From contig OENT01000466.1 of NCBI GenBank assembly GCA_900239685.1, positions 47,620 through 111,619 on the forward strand: DNA of 64,000 nt, given 5' to 3'. The number at the start of each line of letters is the position of its first letter. Position 1 is the stretch's first letter. This document shows, piece by piece, positions 1 to 41,199 of the stretch. Position numbers and translations under genes: made by a program. Source of the stretch: Rotaria macrura (taxonomy: Eukaryota; Rotifera; Eurotatoria; Philodinida; Philodinidae). The notes below the pieces were generated by a model. The model was not told the DNA's origin and did no database searches. It saw only the letters and a list, made by a program, of their open reading frames with translations.

Positions 1-2198
1 AAAAAAGAATTTCTTTTTTCAAACGTACTCTAAATCGCACGAATAATATCAAGTTCTACGCATCGATGACGACTATTATAAATAGACTGGCGACAGAACT
101 GTTAGATACGATTCCCATAGATATTTGTCTACAGATGTTAATCCTTTCCTTCGTATGGCAGTTGTTACATATCAGTAAAAAAATATCTTTCAATAGCACA
201 TTATTTCTTTCCGCCTTTAGTATACAAATTGGCAATATGTCGACGAATGTCCCGAACGGACATGTAAAGATCGGAGGTCTTTGAGATAGTATTAGAAATT
301 TCTATTTTTACAATAATTATTGATTCGCCAGCCTTTTCCACTTCTGGAGATCTTGGTTTCGAGAGCATTAATACATATTTATTCTAAGAGAAAAAAAAAC
401 TGTCCAATAAAATTCAGCATAACTCGAACGAAACCAATTTTAATGACATCATGCATAGATTTCTTTCTAATGCAAAGAAGTCTATTCGGAAACAGTATGA
501 AGTTTTGCGTTGCATGATATATGAAAGATAATGACATATATGTGGCCGTCGTCTATCGTTAAATAGTGGTAGAAACCTATGATTCATGATTTTCTTCAAA
601 CCTTTTATATTTTTACTCGATATATATATTTGTTTGTAGAATTGTTTTTGAAATTAAAACAGTTATCAGATCTATCGTTGTAATGATATCAGTGAAATGA
701 ATACGAAGTATTAATCGATCTGCAAGAAATTTGAGAAAGAGAATGATGAAAACGAAATTGATTTTATCATTCAATACGTTTTCATACTGCTACAATCTTA
801 AAAGATGTATGTTATCAAAATACACATGAAACGATGGATCTCTCGTGTTTATCATCCATTGCTTTTATTGCTAATGGAAAAGAATAACATCTTGAAGATC
901 GTTCTATTCTAATCTTCTATGTCTCGGCACAAAAAAATAAACTTAACTTCGAAATGTATACATATCAATGTAAAGAACAAATAATCGAAATAAAAAAAAA
1001 CCGTTTTAACATACGGAATGAGTTTATACCATTCATATATTTATATGAGTATGAAGAAAAGATGTTTGTAATTACATGTAACAATCATACATGATCGAGA
1101 TTTATTTTCTGTACAATTGTAATAATTATTCAGAGCGATAATTTAATATCGAACAGAAAATCAGATAGGAGTCTGTTATGCATCATTTTCAATATACATT
1201 TACGATTGCGAGAATTTAATCAAGGTTGTAAAATTATGAAAAACACGATAGTGACTGTAGGACGTGTTGTAGTTATTTAATTTACATAGAACATAAACGT
1301 ATCTCAGACTTCGGAAACGACAATACATATAAATTGAAAGTATTACAAATATTGTATCTCATTCGAGTCACAAAAACGACATGAATGGTAAAAAGAAAAG
1401 GTCATCAAATCTTATATCTAATTATCATAATCAATCATGAGTTATTTTTATTAACTGAATCTATTTCGTTTATTCGTGAACATATCCTGGTTATAAGAAT
1501 TTTGTATGCATAAATCAAGTAGAGTAAGAAACGATAAATTACTTTAAAGAGCAACATGATATTTTCTTTTTTTGGATATTCTAATGTGTTTTGACAGCTT
1601 CAACATAACTACTCTAACAAGAAAAACAGGAATAAAGCACACATCAACTAAAAGATACATATCGAAGACAAGATGTAATCTAATATGACGGTCACATATC
1701 ATTACAAATAGCTTTTATCGAGTGCGAACAAATTTATTTTCGATGCTAGAAAATACGAGACATGATTATAATGTTATAAGAATAGAACAAGCGTTTGTTT
1801 TAGAGAATATCGGAATTTAACCGACACAATCAATAAGTCATGAGCAAACATTTGATATCTAATCTATTTGTTTGTACTTGAAAGTCTATTAGAAGTTTAC
1901 TACGAGAAAATCTCATTCTAAGAAAGCAAACAAAATTACTTTTTCTTTTTGTTTCTCGTTAATAAGATGACTCAAAAAATACAGATAATGCATGGCTTGA
2001 AACATCGATATGTTGTTACATACAGACGAATCTTAATAAAAGTATTTCATCGAATCAAAATATCGATCTTAACAAACTTTTTCCTGATTCATCATCCAAT
2101 GAGAGAACAACATTTGCATGGCATCACATAACAGAAAAAAGTAAAGTCCTTCAAAGTGAACATGAAGTTATCAAACTTATTGCTAATCGATACAATGC
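1..2198. other. AT-rich stretch without recognisable gene
   Basis: Only short ORFs of 60-72 codons on either strand, none with a domain pattern I recognise. I looked on the minus strand for the metallophosphoesterase motifs that should follow the saposin domain encoded at 2199-2897 and did not find them. It may be a 3' flank or a long intron, but nothing in it supports coding. Confidence 0.6.
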
Positions 2199-2897
2199 CT
2201 ATTGGTAAAGAATTACTTTGGGTGGTTGTGGTGGTTGTGGTTCTGGTTTTGGTTTATCATTAGGAAATGTAACATTCCATGTTAAAATTGGATAATCGAA
2301 TCGTTTATAACAATCCAATGCTAATGAACAAAGTTGTTTATTACTATAACTCGACAGTGATATAACTTCTATAACTGCATCCTATTTCAAAAAACAAGAT
2401 CACATGATTTCATATGTATTCTAAAAAATAGACCATTTACTTTATATTCATGTACAGCACCAATACAAACATCGATATTGATTAATTTGAATTCTTTACA
2501 AAAACTGTTAACAACATTTTCAATATGAGTTGTTTGATTTGTTTCAATAAGTAATCGAGCCTAAGAAATAGTTAAAGAATAAAATATTTCATTGAATATT
2601 CATAATATTCATAGAGAAATCTCTTACCACTGGTACAACTAGATTACAAAATTCACAATAAGCTTTATTATATCGATGTTTCAATGTCCAACGAATATTT
2701 TTAAAATTAGTTGAATGTTCAAAACGATGACGATAATTGGCAAGTTTAATTAGAATTTCTTGATTATGATTATTTTTCAAATCATCGATAATTAATTCAT
2801 CAGTATCTTTTTCATTTATTGATTGTGTATGAATCATAATTATGTATAAAGTTAGAAAATACACGAAAGTACATAGATAACCAAAAATCGACGACAT
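2199..2897 (-). CDS. Secreted saposin B-type domain protein, acid sphingomyelinase N-terminus-like, apparently truncated
   Basis: Three exons read from splice consensus: 2897-2628, 2560-2441 and 2381-2199, giving about 190 residues. The start ATG at 2897 opens a hydrophobic signal peptide (residues 1 to about 26). Exon 1 ends in a CEFC motif; exon 2 carries the FCKEF and VCIGAV cysteines; exon 3 carries LCSLALDC. This is the six-cysteine helical saposin pattern. The domain is followed by a WNVTFP segment and a proline-rich hinge (KPKPEPQPPQPP), the arrangement that joins saposin to the phosphoesterase in acid sphingomyelinase (SMPD1 family). The frame stops at 2199-2201, right where the first strand of the metallophosphoesterase should begin. 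Either the gene is a saposin-only paralogue, or a further intron starts at the GTAATT at 2216 and the catalytic exons lie beyond the window. The saposin call is firm; the full-length family assignment is inference. Confidence 0.7.
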
Positions 2898-4764
2898 ATT
2901 TTACATACTATGATTAAACAAAAATAAAGATGAGCAACGTATGACATTTTCAATACTAATGAGATTATTTGTATCTTTTTTTTTTCATTTTCTAAATATG
3001 TTTCTCGTGAACAATCACAAATACAAGCATTTTTATCACAAAACAAAAGCAACATTATTATGTAAAAAATAAAAAATATTCTACGAATATCACAGTTATT
3101 GTAGATATCGAGCCACTGTTCTATGTATTGGAAAAGTTTCGCCATGATGACACATATCTATTGGATCATCAAGATGAAGACCCTAAACATGCAATGTAAA
3201 ATCATTAGTTCTATTAAATGATCAAATTGAACTATAAGAGTATAAATTGCATATCTCAATGCGACAAACACACAATCATTACTCTTTCTTTGCATACTCT
3301 TAGTTTCAGTTGTTTTCCAATTATAGTCCTGTATGACGGTACAAGTTAAAAGATGTATTCGAGAATCTTTCATCGAATTCTATTTTCACTGTACTCCGTT
3401 TATCTGCAATAGTGAACTAGGGCTGCATAGTTGATTTTAACACAATAAGACACATGGTTGTTTTTTTTTCTTGAACAATTTTCGACAGGAACATAATAGG
3501 AAAGCGCGGTTTTCATCGTTGACATGAACAAAATTCTGAAGATAGATACATCGCAAAATAAAAATGGAACATTTTAAAGAATGTTCCCTTTACAAAACAT
3601 TGAAGGACTATGCTCTTCAGCTGAAATTTTCATGATATACTCTGGACCACTAGACATGTCTCAGCTAGAAATTTCAGAATTCAGCATTTCGAACATCGGT
3701 TAAAAATTTAGGAGATGCCAGAAAATTTCAGGGTACATATGCATAATCCCTTACAAAAATATTCATGCCTCTTGATCATGCGATTGATTTAGGGATCTTG
3801 CACGTGCTCTTCGTAATGGTGAAAATCGCACCTATCAATCATGTTCCCGTGCATCATTATTAAAAGCAATACCCATGTGTCTTTTTTTTCCGAAATGGAT
3901 AATCGTATAGCATAGCAAAATCTTTGTATGAAACACAATTTGAATAGAGTGTTTAACTAGATGGACTAGAATTACGGACTCCTTCAATAGATCGCCTTCG
4001 GAAACAGTGTTACACATGTGCGACCATCATCTATCACTAAAGTCTCATAAGACTGTATACTCTGTTGCAATTCTAGATTGTCAAATAAAAGATAATGAAA
4101 TAACTGATATGAAGATTGATGGCACAGAAACAAGCTATATCACGTTTCATATTTTAATCCTTCTGGAATAGCACTGACAGTTTTTTCTACCAACATCATT
4201 TTCATTCAGGACGTACAATGGAATATATAAAGAAGTCTTGAATGAATTAATTCGATGAATATTCACTCTCGAAGTATCATAATTTCCAACAAGATATTTA
4301 TCTTCGTTCGCGAATTGATGTATAAGTCGACATTTCAATTTTATTTTTAAACTGAACAATAACTTAAAAACGATTTTGTTTACTCCACGAGTTTCCATTT
4401 CAATACATAAGAGAATTCTGAACAGTCAACATCTTGGGAGAGGATATATATATCGATGAGAAATCATCATTTTTCTTATGAACTGTTTCCTATCGAGAAT
4501 TTCGTTTCTTTACAATTTACAGATTAATCTAAGGACGATAACAAATTGAATGTAGATCTCAATTAAGTTTATCGAATGATTATTCAATGTTGATCACTAG
4601 ATGAATTAAATATCTCAAGAATTAATCTTTTTGAACAAAAAAGAAAACATCTCGCTACACGACTAGCATTGCATGTCATTGTAACAGATATGATTAATTG
4701 AAACTCATCCTTTTGAACTGACAAACTGAAGGTTTGATTGTGATAGGTCCATATACTTAGTCTA
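2898..4764. other. Intergenic, no recognised gene
   Basis: Lies upstream of the saposin gene and downstream of the GH18 gene, both on the minus strand. It contains minus-strand ORFs of 60-97 codons (3145-2852, 3373-3158, 4398-4147) that I cannot match to any family. The first overlaps the 5' end of the saposin gene in another frame. They have poor codon structure and could be untranslated or decayed exons. A small 8+8-nt inverted repeat lies near 3565-3586. Confidence 0.5.
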
Positions 4765-5974
4765 TTATGTCAGAAATAGAACGGCGTTCATGATTATATA
4801 ACGTGTTTGTAAGTCTATCAGAAATTCTGAAGAAATTATACTATTTCCGTTTGTTAAACTTACAAATGTAAATGCGCCTCCATAGTTATTTTCTTTAACA
4901 AATAATGCTTTCTCTGCTGCTGCTCTTACATCACCAACATTTGTCCATTGATCATTATAATACGTATAATTAACTTTAGCTTCATCGTCCCAATGTGATC
5001 CAGCAGTTTTAACAAGTAGACAAAATTCAATGAATGTCATCCAACCACCACCATAGCCAACACCAACAGTGGGTGCATCAAAATCATGATTCTTTGAATC
5101 ATTCAATTGAAATGTATGACCGAGTCCTTCAAGTCCAATGAGAATTTTATTCTTTGGTACGCCTTGCTCGACAAGATAAGCAGCACTCCATTCTGTATTA
5201 AATTGACGAGCATCACCCTGTTCAATACGTTTAGGGTATATCGGTGAACTATAGCCTGTTTGTTTATCATATATACCTTAAATTGAATTCACCGAGGCGT
5301 TCATCTATGAACAATCATGAAAGAACCATAACCTACTGTGATAATCATAAGTCATCAAATGAATTAAATCAAGTAGTTGACCTAATCGACCAATTTCATA
5401 ACAATTATCAATTGTATATTTCCCTGCACCAACAGCAGTTGTCAGAAGAAATTCATTTCCCAATGTTTGCTGTACAACTGTGCGAAGTTCTTCGATGAAT
5501 TGACTATACAATGATTTATAATCACCACATGGATATTCCCAATCGAAATCAAGACCATCGATATCCTATTCGATTTCATTGATAGATTTTAGAAAAGAAA
5601 AAATTGATTCATTTTACTTGAGATTCAGCAAATTCAATTAGAGACATGATGAACTTCATTCGTGATTGAGAATCTTGTATAGCTTCTTTCCATTCAGCAT
5701 CATCACCGAGAATTGATGGAATCAATTTTAGTTTATTTGAATCCCGTGTGCGATAGTCACGCATACTACGAAGAGCATCTATACCATTGTATGGACGTTG
5801 AATTATGCTCACACTATAGTTCTTGACAATAACTGAACCGATAAGTAAAACATGTGTGCATACACCAATAGGTAATTGTTCGGGTAAGACTAATGGTTGA
5901 TTATAATTATAATAACATCCAAACAAATACGATCGTACAACCGGAAACAACAAAATAAGATAGAATCTCATCAT
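4765..5974 (-). CDS. GH18 chitinase-like protein, C-terminus incomplete
   Basis: Exons by splice phase: 5974-5618 (119 codons), 5565-5337 and 5255-4864; without a further splice the frame reads on to a stop at 4765. The ATG at 5974 opens a hydrophobic leader (MMRFYLILLFPVV), suggesting secretion. Exon 1 gives the first GH18 strands (FGCYYNYNQ, CTHVLLIG). Exon 2 begins with DGLDFDWEYP, the GH18 DxxDxDxE signature with the catalytic glutamate intact, then LLTTAVGAGK and LIHLMTYDYH, the strand-6 MTYD motif. Exon 3 has the conserved IGLEGLGHTF and APTVGVGYGGGW segments. The YNDQWTNVGDVRAAAEKA and GGAFTF segments follow. The expected strand-8 W and D/DD residues are absent: a GTAAGT donor falls at 4863 just after GGAFTF and I find no following exon. 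Active chitinase, lectin-like GH18 or a 3'-broken copy are all possible. Confidence 0.75.
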
Positions 5975-6344
5975 TTATGTCTTGCCTTGCCTAGCAGAAA
6001 TAATATGATCAATGATTCATAGTAACCAGCTGACAAATACTTTGATTGGTTTCTTTTCTACCATGATAGAAAAGAGTCGTCCTCGACATGAAATCGATCT
6101 GGCGAATTAAGAAAAATTATACAAAAAAATCTTGATGATCAACATAGAATATCATTTTAGTTTTCTAAAATGAAACTATCAATAATGATTGGTTATTCGA
6201 CTAAGGAAAAAAAAATATCTATATATATATAAAGAGAGAGAGAGAGATAGACAGAATGTACATCAATGAATATGATGTGATAGAAACCACACACACGCAC
6301 ATAGTTGAATAAATTCTCATTCCATTCTTCATCGTGTTTTGACA
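5975..6344. promoter_or_regulatory. Shared divergent 5' region of the GH18 and FEZ genes
   Basis: About 370 bp separate the start codons of the minus-strand GH18 gene and the plus-strand FEZ gene, so both promoters must lie in or near it. It holds a short TA run followed by a GA run (about 6218-6250). I see no motif that defines a promoter. The call rests on geometry only. Confidence 0.4.
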
Positions 6345-8492
6345 ATGTCGTTTGGAATATCTGAAAAACAAGTTCTATATGATAATCCATGTGCACCAAT
6401 CGTCAAATTTACTCATTCAAACAAAATGGACGAAGAAGATATAAATAATGATACCGTATTTACTAATCTAAATACTGATACTCTATTATATACTAGTCTC
6501 GGTTAGTAGAATATTATTTAATTGAAAGCAAAATTGAATACATAGTTTGGTTATTTTGCATAAAAATTTTGTCTATTTGATTCTCCATAGAACATTCATT
6601 CAAAACATTTTCACTTGAAGATCTTGTGCAATCATTTGATAGTACAATAAACATGTGCTTTTCTAATCAAGAAATAATTAAATCAGAACAACAATTGACA
6701 CCTATAATGCAAACAACAGATCTAGTATCAACATCTCAGTATGTTTTTCATTTTTCTATATATTATTTGATAACATATACATTATGGTACTTTAGTACAT
6801 GGTCAGATTTAATTGAAAATCTTCATGCATCTCTTCGTCATGATTTAAAATTACCGGAAATCGCCAGAAATTGTCATACAGCAATGAATAAGATGGATAA
6901 GAAAACACTTTCTGATGAAGAATTTATATCAATTGATGATTTAAGTGAAAATGAAGAAGAAGAACTACGTGAACAATTAGATATGCATTCAATTATTGTT
7001 GCATCAAATAATTTTCATCATGAACCATTTCTTACAGCTGAACAAGTTATTAGTGAAATTGATTATATGCTACAAGATATGACGCCTGATTCAGGCTTTG
7101 GCGATGATTTAAATATAACATGTATAAAAGATAATGAATTTTATTTAAAAAATCAATCGATTTATACGTTAAATGAATTGTACGATGAATTGAATACATC
7201 AATTAAAAATTTATCAAGCATACTTGTAAAAGAATTAGATATACGAGATGAACTTGATTATGAAAAAGAAACGAAAAATACATTTATATCACTTGTACTT
7301 AGCATTCAAGTAGGATAATTAATCATGTTTCTTTTTTTCTCTTCTTTGTCATTTTAGAAACGTATGTTTCTTTCTATTGCAGAATAAACGTAGAAATTAT
7401 CAAAATGATAAACGTCAAAAACGTCAGTCTATTGTTGGAAATAGCAATTATATTGAACCGGGAACGGTAAATTTTTATGTTTCAATATAATCGGAAAACA
7501 TTCATTTATTATTGCCTCTAGCAGATACGATTAATATGAATGTCCGAGACTATTGCATTATTAGTAACCACTGTCTCTATTGGGATTTCTTCTTTTCTAG
7601 TGAGAGATGAAATGCGTTATATGAATATTTATTATTGTATAGATAGATGAACTGCTAAACAAACTATTTTTTTTCCTTCTCCTTTCTCTTTACCACTCGT
7701 TTTTTGCTATGTCTATTCAACTGTCTAGCGTTATTGTTAATTAGATAAGCCATAGATAGAATACAAAGTGGAAGAAAAGAAAAGGAGGTCATGTTGCTTG
7801 CAAAGAATGTTTTAATTATGGAACAATTCTGCCTCATCGGAAATAAAAAAAAGACAAAAAATTAAATAAGAATGATGAAGTATTATTTTCATTGCTTCGT
7901 ATCTTTGACTAGGATATTATTGAGAACACATTTGCATGACATTATTATATTGTCTATCGATGACAACATACACAGAGTTTATAAAGTCTGTATTCATAAC
8001 TAAAGAAACAAAAATCTAGTAGATTTTGACAGTATTAAGATATACAATGAGATGACAGAGATGAAAACATGCTGAAATATCCATGTTCCTTTTTTTTTAT
8101 CTATAGCATAAAATCATTGATAAACTGATAGGAGAATTTTCGGATTATCTGCATCATCAGAGGATAACAAGATAGGTGGTTGATTGAAAGACAAATCAAT
8201 CTATCAACTTTCTTGTCTCTTTTCAATTTCGAATAAAAAAGGAAAAAAAAATTTTTTTTTAGTATTTAACAACCGTCATACCATTTGATCGTGATCATCC
8301 AAAATATTTATCCGTTGAATATTTAGAAAATCTAAATAAAAGTTAGTCATCAGAAATTTTAATGTTTTTTGAATTATTTCACGCATATACATATGTATAT
8401 ATATTGTAGTTCTTCATGCAATAGATGACGATAGTGCTCAAGTAACAGAATTATTAACAAATTATATTCTCAAAGTTCTATGTTCTTGTTAA
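6345..8492 (+). CDS. FEZ/UNC-76 family kinesin adaptor
   Basis: Six exons: 6345-6501, 6591-6738, 6796-7309, 7383-7466, 8263-8341 and 8410-8492. Phases agree throughout, giving about 354 residues (FEZ1 is about 390). FEZ proteins link kinesin-1 to cargo in axons. Exon 2 carries SFKTFSLEDLVQSFD, close to the FEZ segment before its acidic region. Exon 3 has EPFLTAEQVISEIDYML and then a predicted coiled coil, DELDYEKETKNTFISLVL, the most conserved FEZ block. Exon 4 is basic (NKRRNYQND, KRQKRQS). Exons 5 and 6 give YLTTVIPF and the C-terminal ELLTNYILKVLC, ending at TAA 8490-8492. The intron before exon 5 (about 0.8 kb) is far longer than the others (57-89 nt). The intron at 6739-6795 is 57 nt and free of stops, so it can be read through. 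Confidence 0.9.
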
Positions 8493-8886
8493 TATGAAAA
8501 CAAAGAAAACACAAATCGAATTATATTCTTTTGTTCTAGTCATGTGTAATAATCAGTGTTCTTTTTCTTCGCTTTCTATCTTTTTTTTCTATGTGCTTCT
8601 GTATTTTAAAGTTTTGTTCTGTATCTATTGAATTCCAAAGATTGACATAATCGAACTATTTAGACCAGTTTGCATTTAAAATCCAACACTTTGTTTTGAT
8701 GTTTAATCTAGTCGTCTATTCGGTTAGACTGATAAATGAGTCGTCATTGTACATACATACATATCTGCATTTTATTTGAACCATATTATTAAATTTGTCT
8801 TCTATTGTCTGTTCAGTTTTTATTTGAATGAATAATAATAATTTAAAAAGAAAATAATACAAATACTTTAACTTGTAGAAATAAGT
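8493..8886. other. Short intergenic spacer with a possible splice acceptor before the next start
   Basis: Under 400 bp between two plus-strand genes. A pyrimidine-rich tract ending in AG at 8877-8878 sits 8 nt before the TMEM223-like start codon. It could be a 5'UTR acceptor or a spliced-leader acceptor, since bdelloids are known to trans-splice. Nothing else recognised. Confidence 0.35.
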
Positions 8887-9563
8887 ATGATTCTACTTCG
8901 TTGTATTCTTTGTCCAGCATGGCGTCGTATTGGACAAACATTAATAAAACCCATAATTCGAAATGAAACATCAACAACAAATTTCTCAAATATACAAAAA
9001 TCTCTTTCGAAAAATATACTCGTTTTTGAATATAAAGATCGATCTTTACCATTGTTAGCTGCTATTGGTTTAATTCAATTTATTACACTTGATTTTGTTG
9101 CTTATTGGAGTTTTTACTTATTCGGAACGGTTACAGCTAAACCAGAAAATTTAACATCAGAATCAACAATCATGGAACGAGCAGCAACTATTGTACCAAC
9201 AAATAGATTTCGATATACAACAAATATTGTTATTGTTTTACTAAGTAAGTCTATTAAGGAAAAGAAGTTAACGACAAGTAAAAAGCAATGGATGACATTT
9301 TTTTAATGTTATATGGATCAACGAATTACATCGAAACAACATGGAAAAAAATTATGTGTTTATGATAGATAGACATAAGATTTTGTTTATTACGATAACA
9401 GTCTGATATATAACAGAATATAGTAAATTGGTATAGAATCTTATTCTACTGGGATCATAGAAGTTTTTCTTTTATAGTAGCCATAATTCGTTAGAAAAAT
9501 CATGCCTTCAACATAATATGATTTATCTAAACTAGGAAGAAACAAAATTAATATCCAAATCTA

Positions 9564-9595
<32 letters not shown>

Positions 9596-9944
9596 ATGAC
9601 AATAAAAATCTTAGACAGAAAAATATTTCTTTGTATTTATTATCAATTAAGGTGGTGCTATATTTGGTGCATGTATTATCTATCCAGCTCGATGTATACG
9701 TCGTCTATATCTACTCAAGGATGGATCGTCTGTTGGCGTTGTTACATATGGTTTATGGCCAAGTGCACGAAAGTTTACTGTTCCATTAGAATATGTTTCA
9801 TCAGAAATGAGTTTACATGGTTCAGGTATATTTCATAAAATCAAAGTTCGAGATCGATGGTTATCACATCTTGTCAATCGACGTGAGGGAACATTCTATA
9901 ATAAATCCATTTATGAAACTGTGATTGCCTTAAAACGCTTTTAA
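8887..9944 (+). CDS. TMEM223-like mitochondrial inner-membrane protein
   Basis: Two exons, 8887-9244 and 9652-9944, joined in phase 1 (AGT codon), about 216 residues with TAA at 9942-9944. TMEM223 is known as a mitochondrial factor for cytochrome c oxidase assembly. The N-terminus is basic and Ser/Thr-rich without acidic residues over the first 20 residues, compatible with a presequence. Two hydrophobic segments follow: one around ALPLLAAIGLIQFITLDF-like residues in exon 1, the second at GGAIFGACIIYP at the start of exon 2. Exon 2 continues with basic RCIRRLYLL, a RKFTVPLEYVS segment and a C-terminal YNKSIYETVIALKRF, all resembling the TMEM223 C-terminal half. An AATAAA signal lies about 75 nt after the stop (10020). 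The intron (407 nt) contains CT/TA microsatellite sequence. Identification comes from pattern and topology, so fairly but not fully sure. Confidence 0.7.
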
Positions 9945-12731
9945 AAAACTTGTTGTCCTGTTTCTGTTTCTTTTTTTAATATGTTTGTTGTTTACCTTTG
10001 GCTCTTTTTTTTTGTATGAAATAAATACATCATATGTAGGAAAAATTCCTTAGAACTGTTCATCTGCAGCTATTCATTAAATCTGACGGATGATGTATTC
10101 GATCCATAAATAAACATGTATTCATTCATATGATAAGATACGGAAAATAAATATAGAATTACAATGATCAGAATTAAGTCCATAGTTCGAACATTAAAGT
10201 GACAAAGAAAAACCTTGTCTGTATTATCTGATCTTCATCAGATGTCAATCTGTCATTAATAAAGAAAAACTATCTTTTTGTCAGATTATCATAGCAGTTT
10301 TTATCAAAGAATTGTTTTAACGATTATTATGACTACAATAAATCATAGATTCTTTTTTTTTTGTTGCCATCAACATCATTGTTAAAATGATTCTTTCTCG
10401 AATTCATTATGTTTTGTTAATTTGTTATGTTATATTTCATAGTTAACGATGAAAAATTCCTTTGATTATGAAAGATTATCTTATGCATACCACTGATTTG
10501 TAAGTTTCTTTCGTATTCAGAAATTCATAATATATAATTGTAAGCATAGTAGACAGTAGGTAATATAGTATAAACATAATTCGATGACACACAGTTGTTC
10601 TTGATGTTGTTGTTTTCGAAGCGACATTCTCATGTTTAGAATGATCGATTACCTAATAAGTATTGCTATCATTTGTACGAAGAAATCATGTAGCCTGTCA
10701 ACGACAACACCCAATACAAAGAAGAAAAAAAAATCCCAAAGATTAGCTCCATAAGGTCAACGTACGATGACATCCATGTTTTATGACATATAGAAAACCT
10801 CACATAGTAAAGAAAAACATAAAAATTAGGTATATTTCTCTCAGGAGTGTAGAAAAAAAGAAAGGAAAATAAGAGTCAATATTTTTGTTTTGCTTTCCAT
10901 TATTGATATTGGGATGTTGCCTACTTATTCTGACGATCATGATCTTTATGTTTGCTTCTCTTTTTTCCTATTTTTTCTCTATAAATTGACATGCTAACTG
11001 GCCTTTTTCTTCTTCATCAAGAAAACTTCCTTTGTTCGTCATCATCATTGTCTTGATTGTCTCAGCTACATTATAGCCAACGTAAATAGCATCAAACGAA
11101 TCATCACGTATGAAGTTGATGTTTGTTATTTTCTAGTTTTCTTCCCATTTCTCTTCTGTCTAGAAGCGACATTTTCTATCTATTGACGATATTGTCATAT
11201 TGTCTTTATCGTCCTACGGATGAAGGCAACGTTAGTGTACAGCTAGAGTTTTGCCTATATACTAGTACGACCATCAGTGGTAGACGCCTACATTTGTAGA
11301 ATATGTGTGACGAGAAAACACTAAGCATAGAACGTATATATTTCTATGTGTTGTGCTTATAGAAGAAGGTTTACATCGTCGGTTTTCTTGTCTAGAAAAA
11401 AATAAATAAATAGGAATTCCATTGTTCTAATAAGATGTTTTTTGCATCAGTCGAACGACCTTTTTCAACAAGGTTTGTTAATTATCTCTCGTTTTATACA
11501 TACATATACGCATATATACATATATATATATATAAATATCTATGTGTATGTGTGCATAGAGATGGATAGATATATAGATAGATAGATATATAAATACATG
11601 TATACTATGAAAATGAATCGGATAAAGATTGAGATCGGCATGTAAGTGAAGATTTTGATAAATAGAAAGAAAAGTTTCGTTCTCTCTTTTTAAATTGTTT
11701 AATCACGATTGATGGATAAATTTAACGATAGTGTTCATCCTCATATCAATTAAAGACCTTTAATATCTTATTCGTGATTTTCTACGTCTAGGGACGATTA
11801 GCATTCTTTCTTCTCTTTCGTCATTGTAGTTGTCGATCATATTGGACGGCTTATCGCAATCCATTTACTTATCTTTTTAGCTCGTTTTCTGTCCATATAG
11901 AATGATTGCAATATGTATTCATGTCTTCTGTCTCTCATTTTCTTGTTGTTAGCAATGGGCGTGATGCTGATTTGCCTCTTCTCCTTTTTTTTTCTATCTA
12001 TTGCTATATCTTTTAGTTGTTGTTGTTGTTGTTATCGTGTCAATTGTCTTTTTATAGTTGTTCTCTTGATTTTTAGGGAGGACCTTTCATTTCTTTCTAT
12101 TCTTGTGCCTCTTTTCGCCACCCTACCGTTAGTTACAAACATACATTTTAGTTGTCTACCGCTGTCTTACAATTATCCATCAATAGACAATATTGTGTTG
12201 TTCTTTTTCTAGCAGAGCGATCCGAGAAGAGAACAAGAAAACGAAGAAGGAGAACATGCCAGAATGTGCAACAGATATCTTGTATAAAAGAAGACGACGG
12301 CTAAGAAGAAGAAGAAGAAAAGATAGAAGAGAACTTTTGTCATAATGTCTCGCTCTTTTACTTGATATTAGATTGTACCATCCGAATATCGTTCGTCTTC
12401 GTCTTCTTCTTCTCATTCGGCTTCTGTGGTAGATAGGAAATGTTAGATGATCAACACCGATTTGTGCAAATACAGGAAAGGACATATTTTTCTACCGCAC
12501 ACAATAGTACATGGTTTTCTTCGTCTTGTTCTCCTTTTTCTCTTCTTCTCTCTTGTTGCTAAGCTTGTCTTCGACCATCTATAATCTTTTTTATGATTAT
12601 TTCTTTTGATACTTTTTCTACATATAGACATACATATAACTGAAAATGGATGGATAATATCTCGTCTCTTTATTTTTTTATTGTTAAGATAGATAAATAG
12701 CTAGTAAATCGACCGATTGACGAAAAACGCC
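9945..12731. other. 2.8 kb upstream region of twitchin, no coding signal
   Basis: No domain-like ORF. ORFs of about 100 codons at 11913-12212 (plus) and 12180-12485 (minus) are low-complexity products of pyrimidine-rich or CTT/GAA-rich sequence. It contains an AT/GATA microsatellite block near 11498-11612. By position it should contain the twitchin promoter and any 5' untranslated exon; no specific element can be named. Confidence 0.5.
11498..11612. repeat. TA/CATA/GATA microsatellite cluster
   Basis: Runs of ACAT, TA and GATA units with interruptions, visible directly. Simple sequence repeat, no further role claimed. Confidence 0.8.

Positions 12732-41199
<28,468 letters not shown>

Noticed and set aside
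66-284. 72-codon ORF with a faint F-box-like TIPIDICLQML segment
   Set aside because: The resemblance is too short and no continuation is present.
3565-3586. GGAACATT/AATGTTCC inverted repeat resembling a heat-shock element
   Set aside because: Such short matches are common in AT-rich DNA, and it is not close to a gene start.
12717-12731. Upstream TTG-start extension of the twitchin reading frame
   Set aside because: It begins with TTG; the ATG at 12732 has a good context and gives the conserved twitchin N-terminus.
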